Shown piece after piece: positions 10,485 through 20,170 of a DNA stretch of 64,000 bases (position 1 is the first letter of the stretch; each line of letters opens with the position of its first letter). The notes below the pieces were generated by a model, which had not been told where the DNA came from, searched no databases, and saw nothing but the letters and a program-made list of their open reading frames with translations. Source of the DNA: Pelagibius litoralis (GTDB taxonomy: Bacteria; Pseudomonadota; Alphaproteobacteria; Kiloniellales; Kiloniellaceae); assembly GCF_011683915.1 (NCBI RefSeq), contig NZ_JAAQPH010000028.1:1-64000 (forward strand). The letters are read 5' to 3'. The translations under genes were made by a program, and so were the position numbers.

Positions 10485-12797
10485 ATGCGTCACGAAATGC
10501 TGCCTTACCGGCCGTTCAGCCTGATCCCGCCGCAGATGGTGAAGGCCTGCCTGCGCGCCGTCTTCGTGATCGGCGGTGCCCTGGTTATCCTGGCGCTGGT
10601 GATGGTGCTGGTCCTGGCGGCCGGCCGGCTTTCCTCGGCCTATGGCGCGGAGGCGGGCGAGGAGATGCCGAGCGGCCTGTTCTTCCGTGGTGCCGAGCAG
10701 GGCACCGGCCTCGAAGCCCCGACCCTCAGCAGCGACGTGACCATGGCGGTGAACGGCATGGTCAACCGGGTGACGGTCCGCCAGGTCTTCCACAACCCGA
10801 CCAGCCAATGGATGGAAGGCATCTACGTCTTTCCCCTGCCCGACGGGTCCGCCGTCGACCGCCTGACCATGACCATCGGCGAGCGCCAGGTCGAAGGCCG
10901 CATCCTGGAGAAGGCCGAGGCCGAGCGCGCCTACAAGGCGGCAGCCGAAAACGGCCAGCGCGCCAGCCTGGTGAGCGGCGAGCGGCCCAATGTTTTCGTG
11001 ACCTCGGTCGCCAACATCGGCCCCGGCGAGAACATCACGGTGGAGATCGGCTATCAGGACGCCGTCGCCTTCGATACCGGCGTCTTCTCGCTGCGGTTCC
11101 CCATGGTGGTCGCGCCGCGCTACACACCGGCACCCCGGCTGATCGCGGAGGAGCAACCGGCGCCTGCGCCGCTCCAGCCCGCCGTCGGCAGCGAACCGGA
11201 CGATGCCCGCGACCTCTTCGGCCCGGTTTCCACGAAAAAGAAACGGAATCCGCTTTCCCTGACCATCGACCTGAATGCCGGTGTGACCCTGGAATCCCTG
11301 CGCAGCCTCCATCACCCGGTGGTCATCGAAAGCCGCGACTACGGCCGCCAGCGGATCGCCCTCAGCAACGCCAGCGTGCCGGCGGACCGGGACTTCGTGC
11401 TGGAGTGGACACCCACCGCCAGCGCCGCGCCCCGGGCAGCCGTCTTCGCCGAACAGGTCGGCGAGGACAGCCATCTGCTGGTCATGATGCTGCCGCCGGA
11501 TACGACCGCGGTGCGGCAGATCGCCCAGGAGCCGCAACCGGCGCCGATGCCGCGCGAGCTGGTGTTCATCATCGACACCTCAGGCTCGATGTTCGGCGAC
11601 TCCCTGGACCAGGCCAAGACCGCGGTGATCGCCGCGCTGAAACGGCTGAACCCCGAGGATCGCTTCAACGTGATCCAGTTCAACAGCGAGACCCACGCGC
11701 TCTATCGCCGGCCGATGGCCGCCTCGGTCGCCAACGTCGCCCGCGCCTTTCATTACGTCAGCGCATTGGAGGCCGACGGCGGCACCGAGATGGCCCCGGC
11801 CCTGGACCTCGCCCTGACCGGCGGCGCGGCGGACGGCAAGCTCAGCCAGATCGTCTTCCTGACCGACGGCGCCGTCGGCAACGAGCACGAACTCTTCGAA
11901 CTGGTGGCCGATCAGCTCGGCGACAGCCGGCTTTTCACCATCGGCATCGGCTCCGCCCCCAACAGCTACTTCATGCGCAAGTCGGCGGAGCTGGGGCGCG
12001 GCAGCTTCACCCATATCGGTGATCTGGAGGAGGTCGCCAGCCGCATGGAGACGCTATTGGCCAAACTTGAGAACCCGGCCCTGACCGACATCCGCCTGGG
12101 CTGGCCCAACGCAGCCGGCAAGGACGTCGAGGCCTATCCCGGCCCCCTGCCCGACCTTTATGCCGGCGCCCCGGTCACCTTCACCGCACGCCTGGGCGGG
12201 GTCGCCCTGGAAGACCTGGAGGGCCAGATGCTGGTCACCGGCACCGGCGTAGAGGGGCCGTGGCAGCAACGCCTGAAGCTGATGGGCCTGAAAGAGGCCC
12301 CCGGCACGGCCAGCCTCTGGGCCCGCGCCAAGCTGGAGGCCATCGAGGACCGGCTCTATGAGACGGGCAGAGGCGATATCGACCGCACCGCCGTGCGCGC
12401 CGATGCGCTGGCCCTCGCCCTGGAACACAGCCTGGTCACCCGCTACACCAGCCTGGTCGCCATCGACGATCAGGTGGCACGGCCCCAGGGCGAGACTTTG
12501 GAAAGCCAGGAGATCGAACGCAACCTGCCGGACGGCTGGGACGCCGGCAAGGTCTTCGGCTCCGCCGAAAAGGTAGAGGCCGAACCGGGCCTGCTGCGGC
12601 AGCTCGCCCTGCCGGCACCCTTGCTGCAACAGGCCGAGGTCGGCGGCCAGGCCGTGCTGCTGCCCCAGGGTGCGACCCCGGCCGAGCGCATGCTGATCAT
12701 CGGTCTGGCCTACCTCCTGCTCGGCCTGGCGCTGCTGGCCCTGGTCTATCGCCGAAGCCGGACAACCCATTCCAACCAGGGGGCGGCACTTGCCTAA
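10485..12797 (+). CDS. VIT/vWA cell-surface protein, substrate of a class GN sortase
   Basis: A 770-residue exported protein of the marine proteobacterial sortase target type. It has an N-terminal membrane/signal segment (about 25-50), a VIT domain (about 80-210), and a vWA domain with the MIDAS start DTSGSMFGDS at residue 364. The C-terminus is a sorting-signal-like tripartite end: LPQGA (726-730), a hydrophobic helix (about 736-757) and the basic YRRSR. Family members normally carry LPxT[AG]; here the threonine is a glycine. The start at 10485 follows GGGGGGACGAG. The stop overlaps the sortase start by 8 bases, so the two are translationally coupled. Confidence 0.88.
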   Translation: MRHEMLPYRPFSLIPPQMVKACLRAVFVIGGALVILALVMVLVLAAGRLSSAYGAEAGEEMPSGLFFRGAEQGTGLEAPTLSSDVTMAVNGMVNRVTVRQVFHNPTSQWMEGIYVFPLPDGSAVDRLTMTIGERQVEGRILEKAEAERAYKAAAENGQRASLVSGERPNVFVTSVANIGPGENITVEIGYQDAVAFDTGVFSLRFPMVVAPRYTPAPRLIAEEQPAPAPLQPAVGSEPDDARDLFGPVSTKKKRNPLSLTIDLNAGVTLESLRSLHHPVVIESRDYGRQRIALSNASVPADRDFVLEWTPTASAAPRAAVFAEQVGEDSHLLVMMLPPDTTAVRQIAQEPQPAPMPRELVFIIDTSGSMFGDSLDQAKTAVIAALKRLNPEDRFNVIQFNSETHALYRRPMAASVANVARAFHYVSALEADGGTEMAPALDLALTGGAADGKLSQIVFLTDGAVGNEHELFELVADQLGDSRLFTIGIGSAPNSYFMRKSAELGRGSFTHIGDLEEVASRMETLLAKLENPALTDIRLGWPNAAGKDVEAYPGPLPDLYAGAPVTFTARLGGVALEDLEGQMLVTGTGVEGPWQQRLKLMGLKEAPGTASLWARAKLEAIEDRLYETGRGDIDRTAVRADALALALEHSLVTRYTSLVAIDDQVARPQGETLESQEIERNLPDGWDAGKVFGSAEKVEAEPGLLRQLALPAPLLQQAEVGGQAVLLPQGATPAERMLIIGLAYLLLGLALLALVYRRSRTTHSNQGAALA

Positions 12798-13467
12798 GGG
12801 GTTGACCGGCAACCGGCTTCTGCTCGGCGTCGCCCTGCTGTTCCTGGGCCTCGGCCTGTGGCAGTTGGGCGGGGCCGGGCTGATCCAGGGCAAAGCCTGG
12901 CTGGCCCAGCGCCTGCTCGACCGCGCCTGGGCCGACACCCTGGCAGGGGCCGACGCGGTCAAGCCCTGGCCCTGGGCGGACACCTGGCCGGTAGCACGTT
13001 TGCAGGTCGCCGCGCTCGACATCGATCTCTTCGTCCTGGCGGGTGCCTCCGGGCGCAGCCTGGCCTTCGGCCCCGGCCAGGTCGAGGGAACCGAAGCGCT
13101 GAATCACAACATCATGGGCGGCCATCGCGACACCCATTTCGCTTTCCTGCAGCACCTGGAAGAAGGCCACCGCTTTCGCCTGCAGGACCGCAGCGGCGCC
13201 TGGCAGAGCTATGTGGTGCGCGGCCAGGCGATCCTGGATGTCCGCCAGGAGGTTATTGCCCGGCCCGGCAGGGAACGGCAGTTGCTGACCCTGGTCACCT
13301 GCTATCCCTTCGATGCCATCACGCCGGGCGGGCCGCTGCGCTACGCCGTTACGGCGGAGGCGATTCCTGGGGAAGCGGTAGCGGTCGCAGATGAACACGG
13401 GCCGTTGGGGGACGAGATTTCGTTGGGGGAAGACGGGGGCGCACCGCTCCCCGGGGGAACAACCTAG
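12790..13467 (+). CDS. Class GN sortase
   Basis: A 225-residue membrane-anchored transpeptidase of the Gram-negative (GN) class. One membrane helix lies at about 9-30. The catalytic histidine is H112 in GGHRDTHFAF, the nucleophile C171 is in TLVTCYPFDAI, and the arginine R184 is in GPLRYAV. The enzyme would cleave the sorting signal of the gene just upstream and attach it to an unknown acceptor. The start codon appears to be TTG at 12790, inside the end of the upstream gene and preceded by AGGGGGCGG. The C-terminal 35 residues (DEHGPLGDEISLGEDG onward) extend beyond the catalytic core, are acidic and glycine-rich, and may be disordered. Confidence 0.9.
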   Translation: MPKGLTGNRLLLGVALLFLGLGLWQLGGAGLIQGKAWLAQRLLDRAWADTLAGADAVKPWPWADTWPVARLQVAALDIDLFVLAGASGRSLAFGPGQVEGTEALNHNIMGGHRDTHFAFLQHLEEGHRFRLQDRSGAWQSYVVRGQAILDVRQEVIARPGRERQLLTLVTCYPFDAITPGGPLRYAVTAEAIPGEAVAVADEHGPLGDEISLGEDGGAPLPGGTT

Positions 13468-13485
13468 GAAAGGCACCCTCTCACC

Positions 13486-13638
13486 ATGCTCTTCGACCCC
13501 ACGCTGCTGACGCAGCACAAGCCCGGCCCCCTCGACCGCGGCAGCCGGCTGCGCCGCTGGCTCGCCCGGCTGCTGGTTCTCGCCCTTCTGGCTGTCGGTG
13601 TCGGCGCCGCCCTGCTGCTCTTCGCGCCGCTGCTTTAA
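13486..13638 (+). CDS. 50-residue single-pass membrane peptide after the sortase
   Basis: This short frame starts with ATG at 13486, preceded by AGGAAAGG, and ends at TAA 13636-13638, 18 bases after the sortase stop. It encodes 50 residues: a hydrophilic start (MLFDPTLLTQHKPGPLDRG), a basic stretch (SRLRRWLAR), and one leucine/alanine-rich helix from about residue 29 to the end. The positive charges before the helix predict a cytoplasmic N-terminus. I do not recognise a family. Its place in the sortase operon suggests a small accessory subunit, but this is inference. Confidence 0.55.
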   Translation: MLFDPTLLTQHKPGPLDRGSRLRRWLARLLVLALLAVGVGAALLLFAPLL

Positions 13639-13674
13639 GCCGCTTCGGCCAGGGTACTGCGGCGCCTGCACCCT

Positions 13675-14397
13675 TTACCCGTAGCGCAGGCTCGGAAACC
13701 AGTCGCCGCGCCCCTCGGGCAGCAGGTCCAGCAGATGCCAGACCGGCGAAAACAGGTCGATGCCGCGCGCGTAGTCCGGCCCGATCGGCGCCGAGCAGGT
13801 ATAGAAATGATAGACCCTGCCGTCGGCGCCCTTGCGAAAGACTGACACCCCGGGCCACTGGCCGAAATCGTCCTCCATGCCGAAATCGGCATTGAAGCTG
13901 TTGTCCTGCGCCGACAACAGGCGCAGCCGGTTCCAGCCGCGCGCTGAGGCAAAGGCCCGCAGCTTGCCGATCTCCGCCTTGGCAACCAGCACCAGATTGG
14001 CGTGCTGGCTGACATGCTCGGCCACCGCGTCGTAGCCGTCGGCCCACATGGTGCACATCGGACAGGGGTTTTCCGCCGCCACGCCGAACATGAAGTGGAT
14101 CAGGATCAGGCTGTCCTTGCCCGGCGCAAAAAGCGCGCTGAGCCTGGTTTCGAACATCTGCTCCGCGGCGTTGAAGCTGAGGTCGGCAGGCCCCTCCTTG
14201 AAGACGTAGTCGGTTTCCACCGGGGTATCCAGGGGCAGGCCGCGGCGCAGTTCCGCCACCTTTTCGCGCTGTTCCTTCAGGGCCACCTCGGCCGCCAGCA
14301 AATCCGCACGCTGCTTGCGCTGCGCCGCAGAGGCGCCGGGCAGCAGGATCGGCGAACGGGCGGCCATACGGGCCAGGGCGGCTTGCATGTCGGACAT
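13675..14397 (-). CDS. DUF899 thioredoxin-like protein
   Basis: A 240-residue protein of the DUF899 group, which has a thioredoxin-like fold. The opening MSDMQAALARMAARSPILLP and the repeated E-L-R-R-G-L-P pattern are typical, and a CPMC motif occurs in FGVAAENPCPMCTMWADGYD, at the position of the redox dithiol in thioredoxins. The biochemical role is not established. The start at 14397 is chosen by family start; an open extension upstream crosses a long inverted repeat and is unlikely to be coding. It is the last gene of the ArsR-AHSA1-AHSA1 cassette, but a hairpin in the 128-base gap may reduce its expression. Confidence 0.82.
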   Translation of the reverse strand: MSDMQAALARMAARSPILLPGASAAQRKQRADLLAAEVALKEQREKVAELRRGLPLDTPVETDYVFKEGPADLSFNAAEQMFETRLSALFAPGKDSLILIHFMFGVAAENPCPMCTMWADGYDAVAEHVSQHANLVLVAKAEIGKLRAFASARGWNRLRLLSAQDNSFNADFGMEDDFGQWPGVSVFRKGADGRVYHFYTCSAPIGPDYARGIDLFSPVWHLLDLLPEGRGDWFPSLRYG

Positions 14398-14430
14398 GAT
14401 GAGACTCCTTTGTTCAAAGTCGCGGCACCG

Positions 14431-14494
14431 GCCCGCCCCCCTCCCGGCCACCCACCAGGATAATCGCATTGGGTGGCCGGGAGGGGGGGCGGGC
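14431..14494. repeat. Long GC-rich inverted repeat between the AHSA1 and DUF899 genes
   Basis: The arms at 14431-14454 and 14470-14494 (starting GCCCGCCCCCC and ending with its complement) pair almost perfectly over 24-25 bases with a single extra G, around a 15-base loop. No T-run follows on either strand, so it is not a classical Rho-independent terminator. It may trim or attenuate the transcript between the two genes, or be a palindromic intergenic repeat. Confidence 0.8.
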
Positions 14495-14525
14495 TGGGAC
14501 CGAAACCAGGCGAAGCGAAACCGCT

Positions 14526-14963
14526 TCAATCCTCCACGAAGGGAACGAATTTCTCGAGGCAGGCGTTCCAACCGCCGTTGTGCAGGGCGGCCATGGCGTC
14601 GTCGGCAAAACCCTCGTGGGTCAGAGTCATCTCAGAACCCTCGCCGAGCGGCTTGATCTCGACGGTGACCAGGGTGTCCTGGTGATTGGTCGCCGAGGAC
14701 GACCAGGTGAACGCCAGTTTCTTCGGGCGGTCGATCACCTTATAGACGCCGGCATGGGGGTGCGGTTCGTCGCCCTTCATGACGAAGTCGAAACGCCCGC
14801 CGACCCTCAGGTCGATCTCTATGGCGGCCATCACCATCTCGCCGGGGATCAACCACTGGCTCACCATCGCCGGGTCGGTCCAGGCATCGAAGACCAGTTC
14901 CGGGCTGGCCGCCAGCTTGCGGGACAGGCGCACCACGGGCCTGCTCAAGGCTGCTTCACTCAT
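14526..14963 (-). CDS. SRPBCC/AHSA1 domain protein (copy 1)
   Basis: A 145-residue helix-grip (START/SRPBCC) protein of the AHSA1 (Aha1 C-terminal-like) type. Typical elements are SPELVFDAWTDPAMVSQWL near the start, DLRVGGRFDFVMKGD in the middle and a final long helix around NGGWNACLEKF. These proteins have a hydrophobic cavity for small ligands, but no ligand is known here. The start at 14963 is preceded by GGAGAAG; an alternative ATG 9 codons upstream lacks a ribosome site. It is a diverged tandem copy of the next gene upstream and probably in one transcript with it (49-base gap). Confidence 0.85.
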   Translation of the reverse strand: MSEAALSRPVVRLSRKLAASPELVFDAWTDPAMVSQWLIPGEMVMAAIEIDLRVGGRFDFVMKGDEPHPHAGVYKVIDRPKKLAFTWSSSATNHQDTLVTVEIKPLGEGSEMTLTHEGFADDAMAALHNGGWNACLEKFVPFVED

Positions 14964-15012
14964 TTGTTTCTTCTCCTGTTTCATCGTCAACTCTGCGCGT
15001 CAGCCGCAGTGG

Positions 15013-15498
15013 TCAGGTGTCCAGCGCCGCCTCAAGCTTGTCGAAGGCACTGTTCCAGCCGCCCTGGTAGTTGGTGGAGGTCTCGGCATCGGGGAAGCGC
15101 TCGTGGATCAGGGTCATGCGGGCCCCCTGCCGGCCGTCGGGCGTCTCCGCCGCTTCGATGGCGATGGTCAGGCGGCTCTCGACGCCTTTCAGGCCGCCAC
15201 CGGCCCAGGACATGACGAGACGTTCCGGGGCTTTGATGGCTTCGAAAACACCGTGATGCTCGTGCCGCTCCTCGCCCTGCATGACAACGCTGTAAGCGCC
15301 GCCGACCCTGAGGTCCATCTCGACTTCGGCGACCTTCAGATCGTAGGGGCAGAGCCACTGGCTCAACTGTTCCGGTTTGGTCCAGGCATCGAAGACCGCC
15401 TGGGGAGAGGCTGCATAGACGCGGGTGATCCGCACCGTGGGGGCCGTGCCGAAGGCGGCGGCCGGCGCCACTGTCTCGCTGCTCAGCGCTTCACTCAT
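15013..15498 (-). CDS. SRPBCC/AHSA1 domain protein (copy 2)
   Basis: A 161-residue AHSA1-type helix-grip protein, paralogous to the neighbour at 14526-14963. Both share SPQ/ELVFDAWT, SQWL, EMDLRVGG and a C-terminal GGWNxxxxK helix. Its ATG overlaps the stop of the ArsR gene in an ATGA, showing translational coupling. ArsR-SRPBCC pairs are common in Alphaproteobacteria and Actinobacteria, where the regulator is thought to control the SRPBCC gene; the signal is unknown. Two SRPBCC copies in one cassette suggest duplication followed by specialisation. Confidence 0.86.
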   Translation of the reverse strand: MSEALSSETVAPAAAFGTAPTVRITRVYAASPQAVFDAWTKPEQLSQWLCPYDLKVAEVEMDLRVGGAYSVVMQGEERHEHHGVFEAIKAPERLVMSWAGGGLKGVESRLTIAIEAAETPDGRQGARMTLIHERFPDAETSTNYQGGWNSAFDKLEAALDT

Positions 15499-15863
15499 GA
15501 TTTCGTTTCCTTCTCATCGGGGGGCGTGTTCTTGGCTTTCGCTTTTTCCAGGAAGGCCTCCAGGGCATCCAGCCGGGCCTCCCAGAAGCGTCGGGTCTCT
15601 TCCATCCAGCGCGCCGCTTCCAGGATTGGCGCGCCCTCGAAAGAAAGCTGGTGGACGCGGCCTTGGACGTCGCGCCGCACCAGCCCCGCCCGCTCCAGGA
15701 CCGCGACGTGCTTGGAGACGGCGTTCAGGGACATCTCGAAAGGCTCGGCAATCTCCGTCACCCGCGCCTCGCCGGACATCAGGCGGCCAAGAATGGCCCG
15801 CCGGGTCGGGTCGGCCAGGGCGGAGAAAGTGCGGTCCAGGGCTTGCTCGGAATATTCAACCAT
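15495..15863 (-). CDS. ArsR-family winged-helix repressor
   Basis: A 122-residue regulator with an ArsR winged helix: ALADPTRRAILGRLMSGEARVTEIAEPFEMSLNAVSKHVAVLERAGLVRR. The metal-binding ELCVCDL-type cysteine motif of ArsR/SmtB is missing, as in the SRPBCC-linked subgroup, so it probably senses something other than a metal. The ATG at 15863 lies in the middle of a perfect palindrome (15852-15875), a layout consistent with autoregulation of a nearly leaderless transcript. It is the first gene of the cassette and diverges from uvrB. Confidence 0.88.
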   Translation of the reverse strand: MVEYSEQALDRTFSALADPTRRAILGRLMSGEARVTEIAEPFEMSLNAVSKHVAVLERAGLVRRDVQGRVHQLSFEGAPILEAARWMEETRRFWEARLDALEAFLEKAKAKNTPPDEKETKS

Positions 15864-15875
15864 ATGGTTGAATAT
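15852..15875 (-). promoter_or_regulatory. Perfect 24-bp palindrome over the ArsR start codon
   Basis: The half-site is ATATTCAACCAT and its exact complement follows, centred between 15863 and 15864. It contains the ATG of the ArsR gene, so a dimer bound here would block both transcription and translation starts. The palindrome is seen directly; the identity of the protein that binds it is inferred from position. Confidence 0.7.
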
Positions 15876-16010
15876 AGAGACATGACCTCGGCCCGTCAAG
15901 GCTCCCTGCAAGTTCTCCTGCCAGGCTCCCGACTCTCCTGACAGACAGGTGTCAGCAGCAGCCTTTCTTCACCCCTGGCCTCCGCCGGGCCTGAACGCCT
16001 ATAAAGAGAC

Positions 16011-18170
<2,160 letters not shown>

Positions 18171-18179
18171 GGTCTCCCC

Positions 18180-18686
18180 ATGACTTTCGAGGCCCGGATC
18201 GCGCGGCTCTTTGCCATGACTGAAGAGACCTGGGCGCGCCATGCCAATCCCTGGAGCGTCTATACCCGCTTCACCGCCCTGCCCCTGTTGCTGCTGGCGC
18301 TCTGGTCCCGGGCCTGGTTCGGCTGGGGCGCGCTGATCCCCATCACCCTGGCCCTCGCCTGGATCTGGTATAACCCGCGCCTCTTCGCCAAGCCGCGGAG
18401 TACCGACAACTGGACGGCGCGCGTCACCTTCGGCGAACGTCTCTGGCTCGACCGCAAGCGCCTCGTGGTGCCGCGCCGCCACCGCGTTCTGCCCAATCTC
18501 CTCGGCGGCTTCGCCGGGCTCGGCTTCGTCATCGCCGCCTGGGGCGCCCTGACCACGGTCCTCTGGCCGACGCTCTTCGGCCTCCTGCTTTCCATGGCCG
18601 CCAAGCTGTGGTTCTGCGACCGCATGGTCTGGCTCTACGAGGACATGGCAGCACAGGACCCCAAGCTGAAGGACTGGGTCACATGA
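18180..18686 (+). CDS. DUF6653-like membrane protein
   Basis: A 168-residue protein with two hydrophobic hairpins, at about 33-63 and 103-138. The conserved-looking start [21 protein letters not shown] and the WYNPRLF segment match what I recall of the DUF6653 family, which has no known function. Its stop overlaps the yaiI start (ATGA), so it is co-transcribed with yaiI and probably with uvrB, 9 bases upstream. The WxRHxNPxSVxxR pattern is also seen in short membrane proteins of unrelated bacteria. Confidence 0.7.
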   Translation: MTFEARIARLFAMTEETWARHANPWSVYTRFTALPLLLLALWSRAWFGWGALIPITLALAWIWYNPRLFAKPRSTDNWTARVTFGERLWLDRKRLVVPRRHRVLPNLLGGFAGLGFVIAAWGALTTVLWPTLFGLLLSMAAKLWFCDRMVWLYEDMAAQDPKLKDWVT

Positions 18687-19165
18687 ACGAAGAAACCAAA
18701 CCGGCCGCTCCCCACAGCATTTACGTCGACGCCGATGCCTGCCCGGTAAAGCAGGAGATCTATAAGGTGGCCGAACGGCACGGCTGGACGGTGCAGGTGG
18801 TGGCCAACGACATCATCGCCCTGCCGGTCCACCCCCTCATCAAGCGGGTGGTGGTGGGCGCCGGCTTCGATGCCGCCGACGACTGGATCGCCGAGCGCGC
18901 CGGACCCGGCGACGTGGTGATCACCGCCGACGTGCCCCTGGCCAGCCGCTGCGTGAAGGCGGGCGCCGCCGTCCTGGCCCACAACGGCAAGAGCTTTTCC
19001 GACAAGTCCATCGGCATGGCGCTGGCCAGCCGCAACCTGATGGCCGAACTGCGCGAGGCCGGCCAGGTGACCGGCGGCCCGCGGCCCTTCTCGCAGCGCG
19101 ACCGCTCGGCTTTTCTCTCCGCCCTGCACGAAACCATCGTCCGGCTGCAGCGTCTCAAGCGCTAA
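18683..19165 (+). CDS. yaiI: YaiI/YqxD family protein (DUF188, PIN-like)
   Basis: A 160-residue cytosolic protein. The opening [20 protein letters not shown] and [16 protein letters not shown] show the acidic pattern of PIN-like nucleases, and the ending [20 protein letters not shown] is a family hallmark. Nuclease activity is suggested by the fold but not established. The start at 18683 overlaps the DUF6653 stop by four bases. Its own stop overlaps the convergent LysR gene by four bases. Confidence 0.9.
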   Translation: MNEETKPAAPHSIYVDADACPVKQEIYKVAERHGWTVQVVANDIIALPVHPLIKRVVVGAGFDAADDWIAERAGPGDVVITADVPLASRCVKAGAAVLAHNGKSFSDKSIGMALASRNLMAELREAGQVTGGPRPFSQRDRSAFLSALHETIVRLQRLKR

Positions 19166-20070
19166 GGCGCCGCTTGTGCGAGATTGGGCGCGGACCAGGT
19201 TTCCGCGATGAGGTCGGCCAGAAGCGCGGCTGGCCCGCCACGGGCCTTTGGGCTCCGGTGAAGGACAATATCCGCCGAGGGCAGATCGGGAAATCCCTCG
19301 GCCGAGCTCAAGCTGGCCAGTCGCACCGGAAAAGTGGATTCCTTAAAGACCGATACTGCCCAACCCTCAGCCACGGCGCCAGCCACCGTTTCCAGACTCG
19401 GGCTCATCAGAACCATCTGCCAGCGGCGGCCAGCGCCATCGAGGGCCGCCTGCGCCCATTGTCGAAACAGACAGCCCTGCGGATAGAGCGCTAAGGGCAA
19501 AGGGCGATCCGATGCGGCAGCATAGCGCTGGGCAGCCGCCCAGCGCGGCTGTTCCCGCCTTAGCAGGGTGGTTGCGGCGGCACCTCTGCCTTCACGCCAA
19601 ACATCGGCCGGATGCATGGCAACGACGATGTCATGGAGCTTGCCGAGATCATTCAAGAGGTGCGCGGTGAGCCCCGTGCTTACCTCTACATGGACATTCG
19701 GATAGGCAGACAAGAAGCGCCCGAGGAGAGCCGGCAAGAAACAGCATGCATAATCCTCCATGACTGCCAGGCGGACGTGGCCGCCCGGTTCCGGTTCAGC
19801 GAAAGCCTGCATTGCGGCATCGTTGAGAGACAGCAGGTCGTGGGCATAGCCAAGCAGCCGTTCTCCCTGCAGCGTCAGGCGGGGCGGCCGCTCGGATCGC
19901 TCAAACAGCACTTGGCCAAGCTGACTTTCAAGCCGCTTGATCTGCATTGAAAGGGCTGATTGCGTGCGGTTCAGACGCCGGGCTGCCTGGCTGAAACCGC
20001 CGCCATCAGCGGCGGCAACAAAGGCACGCAGCAGAGAAAGGTCGATTTCGGGCGGCACCGCGAACTCCAA
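19162..20070 (-). CDS. LysR-family transcriptional regulator
   Basis: A 302-residue regulator with an N-terminal winged helix ([23 protein letters not shown], about 26-48) and a C-terminal substrate-binding-like effector domain. It diverges from the EamA transporter gene across a 100-base gap, the usual layout for a LysR regulator and its target, so it most likely controls that exporter. The effector is unknown. The start chosen is the first ATG, five residues before the conserved IDLSLLRAF. Confidence 0.9.
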   Translation of the reverse strand: MEFAVPPEIDLSLLRAFVAAADGGGFSQAARRLNRTQSALSMQIKRLESQLGQVLFERSERPPRLTLQGERLLGYAHDLLSLNDAAMQAFAEPEPGGHVRLAVMEDYACCFLPALLGRFLSAYPNVHVEVSTGLTAHLLNDLGKLHDIVVAMHPADVWREGRGAAATTLLRREQPRWAAAQRYAAASDRPLPLALYPQGCLFRQWAQAALDGAGRRWQMVLMSPSLETVAGAVAEGWAVSVFKESTFPVRLASLSSAEGFPDLPSADIVLHRSPKARGGPAALLADLIAETWSAPNLAQAAP

Positions 20071-20170
20071 GTAACTTGAACTTCAAAATAAACAATATTC
20101 CATTTCGTGATAATCGACCACTACCTATGCTACCTCCTCTGAAGGGCCGGAACGAGGGGGCAGGGCAGTA
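20071..20170. promoter_or_regulatory. Divergent promoter region, LysR gene / EamA transporter
   Basis: The 100-base gap is clearly more AT-rich than the flanking genes between 20070 and 20125. A single regulator site here could act on both genes. I could not pick one unambiguous T-N11-A box. A GAGGGGGCAGGG purine run at 20154-20165 supplies the ribosome site of the transporter gene. Confidence 0.35.
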
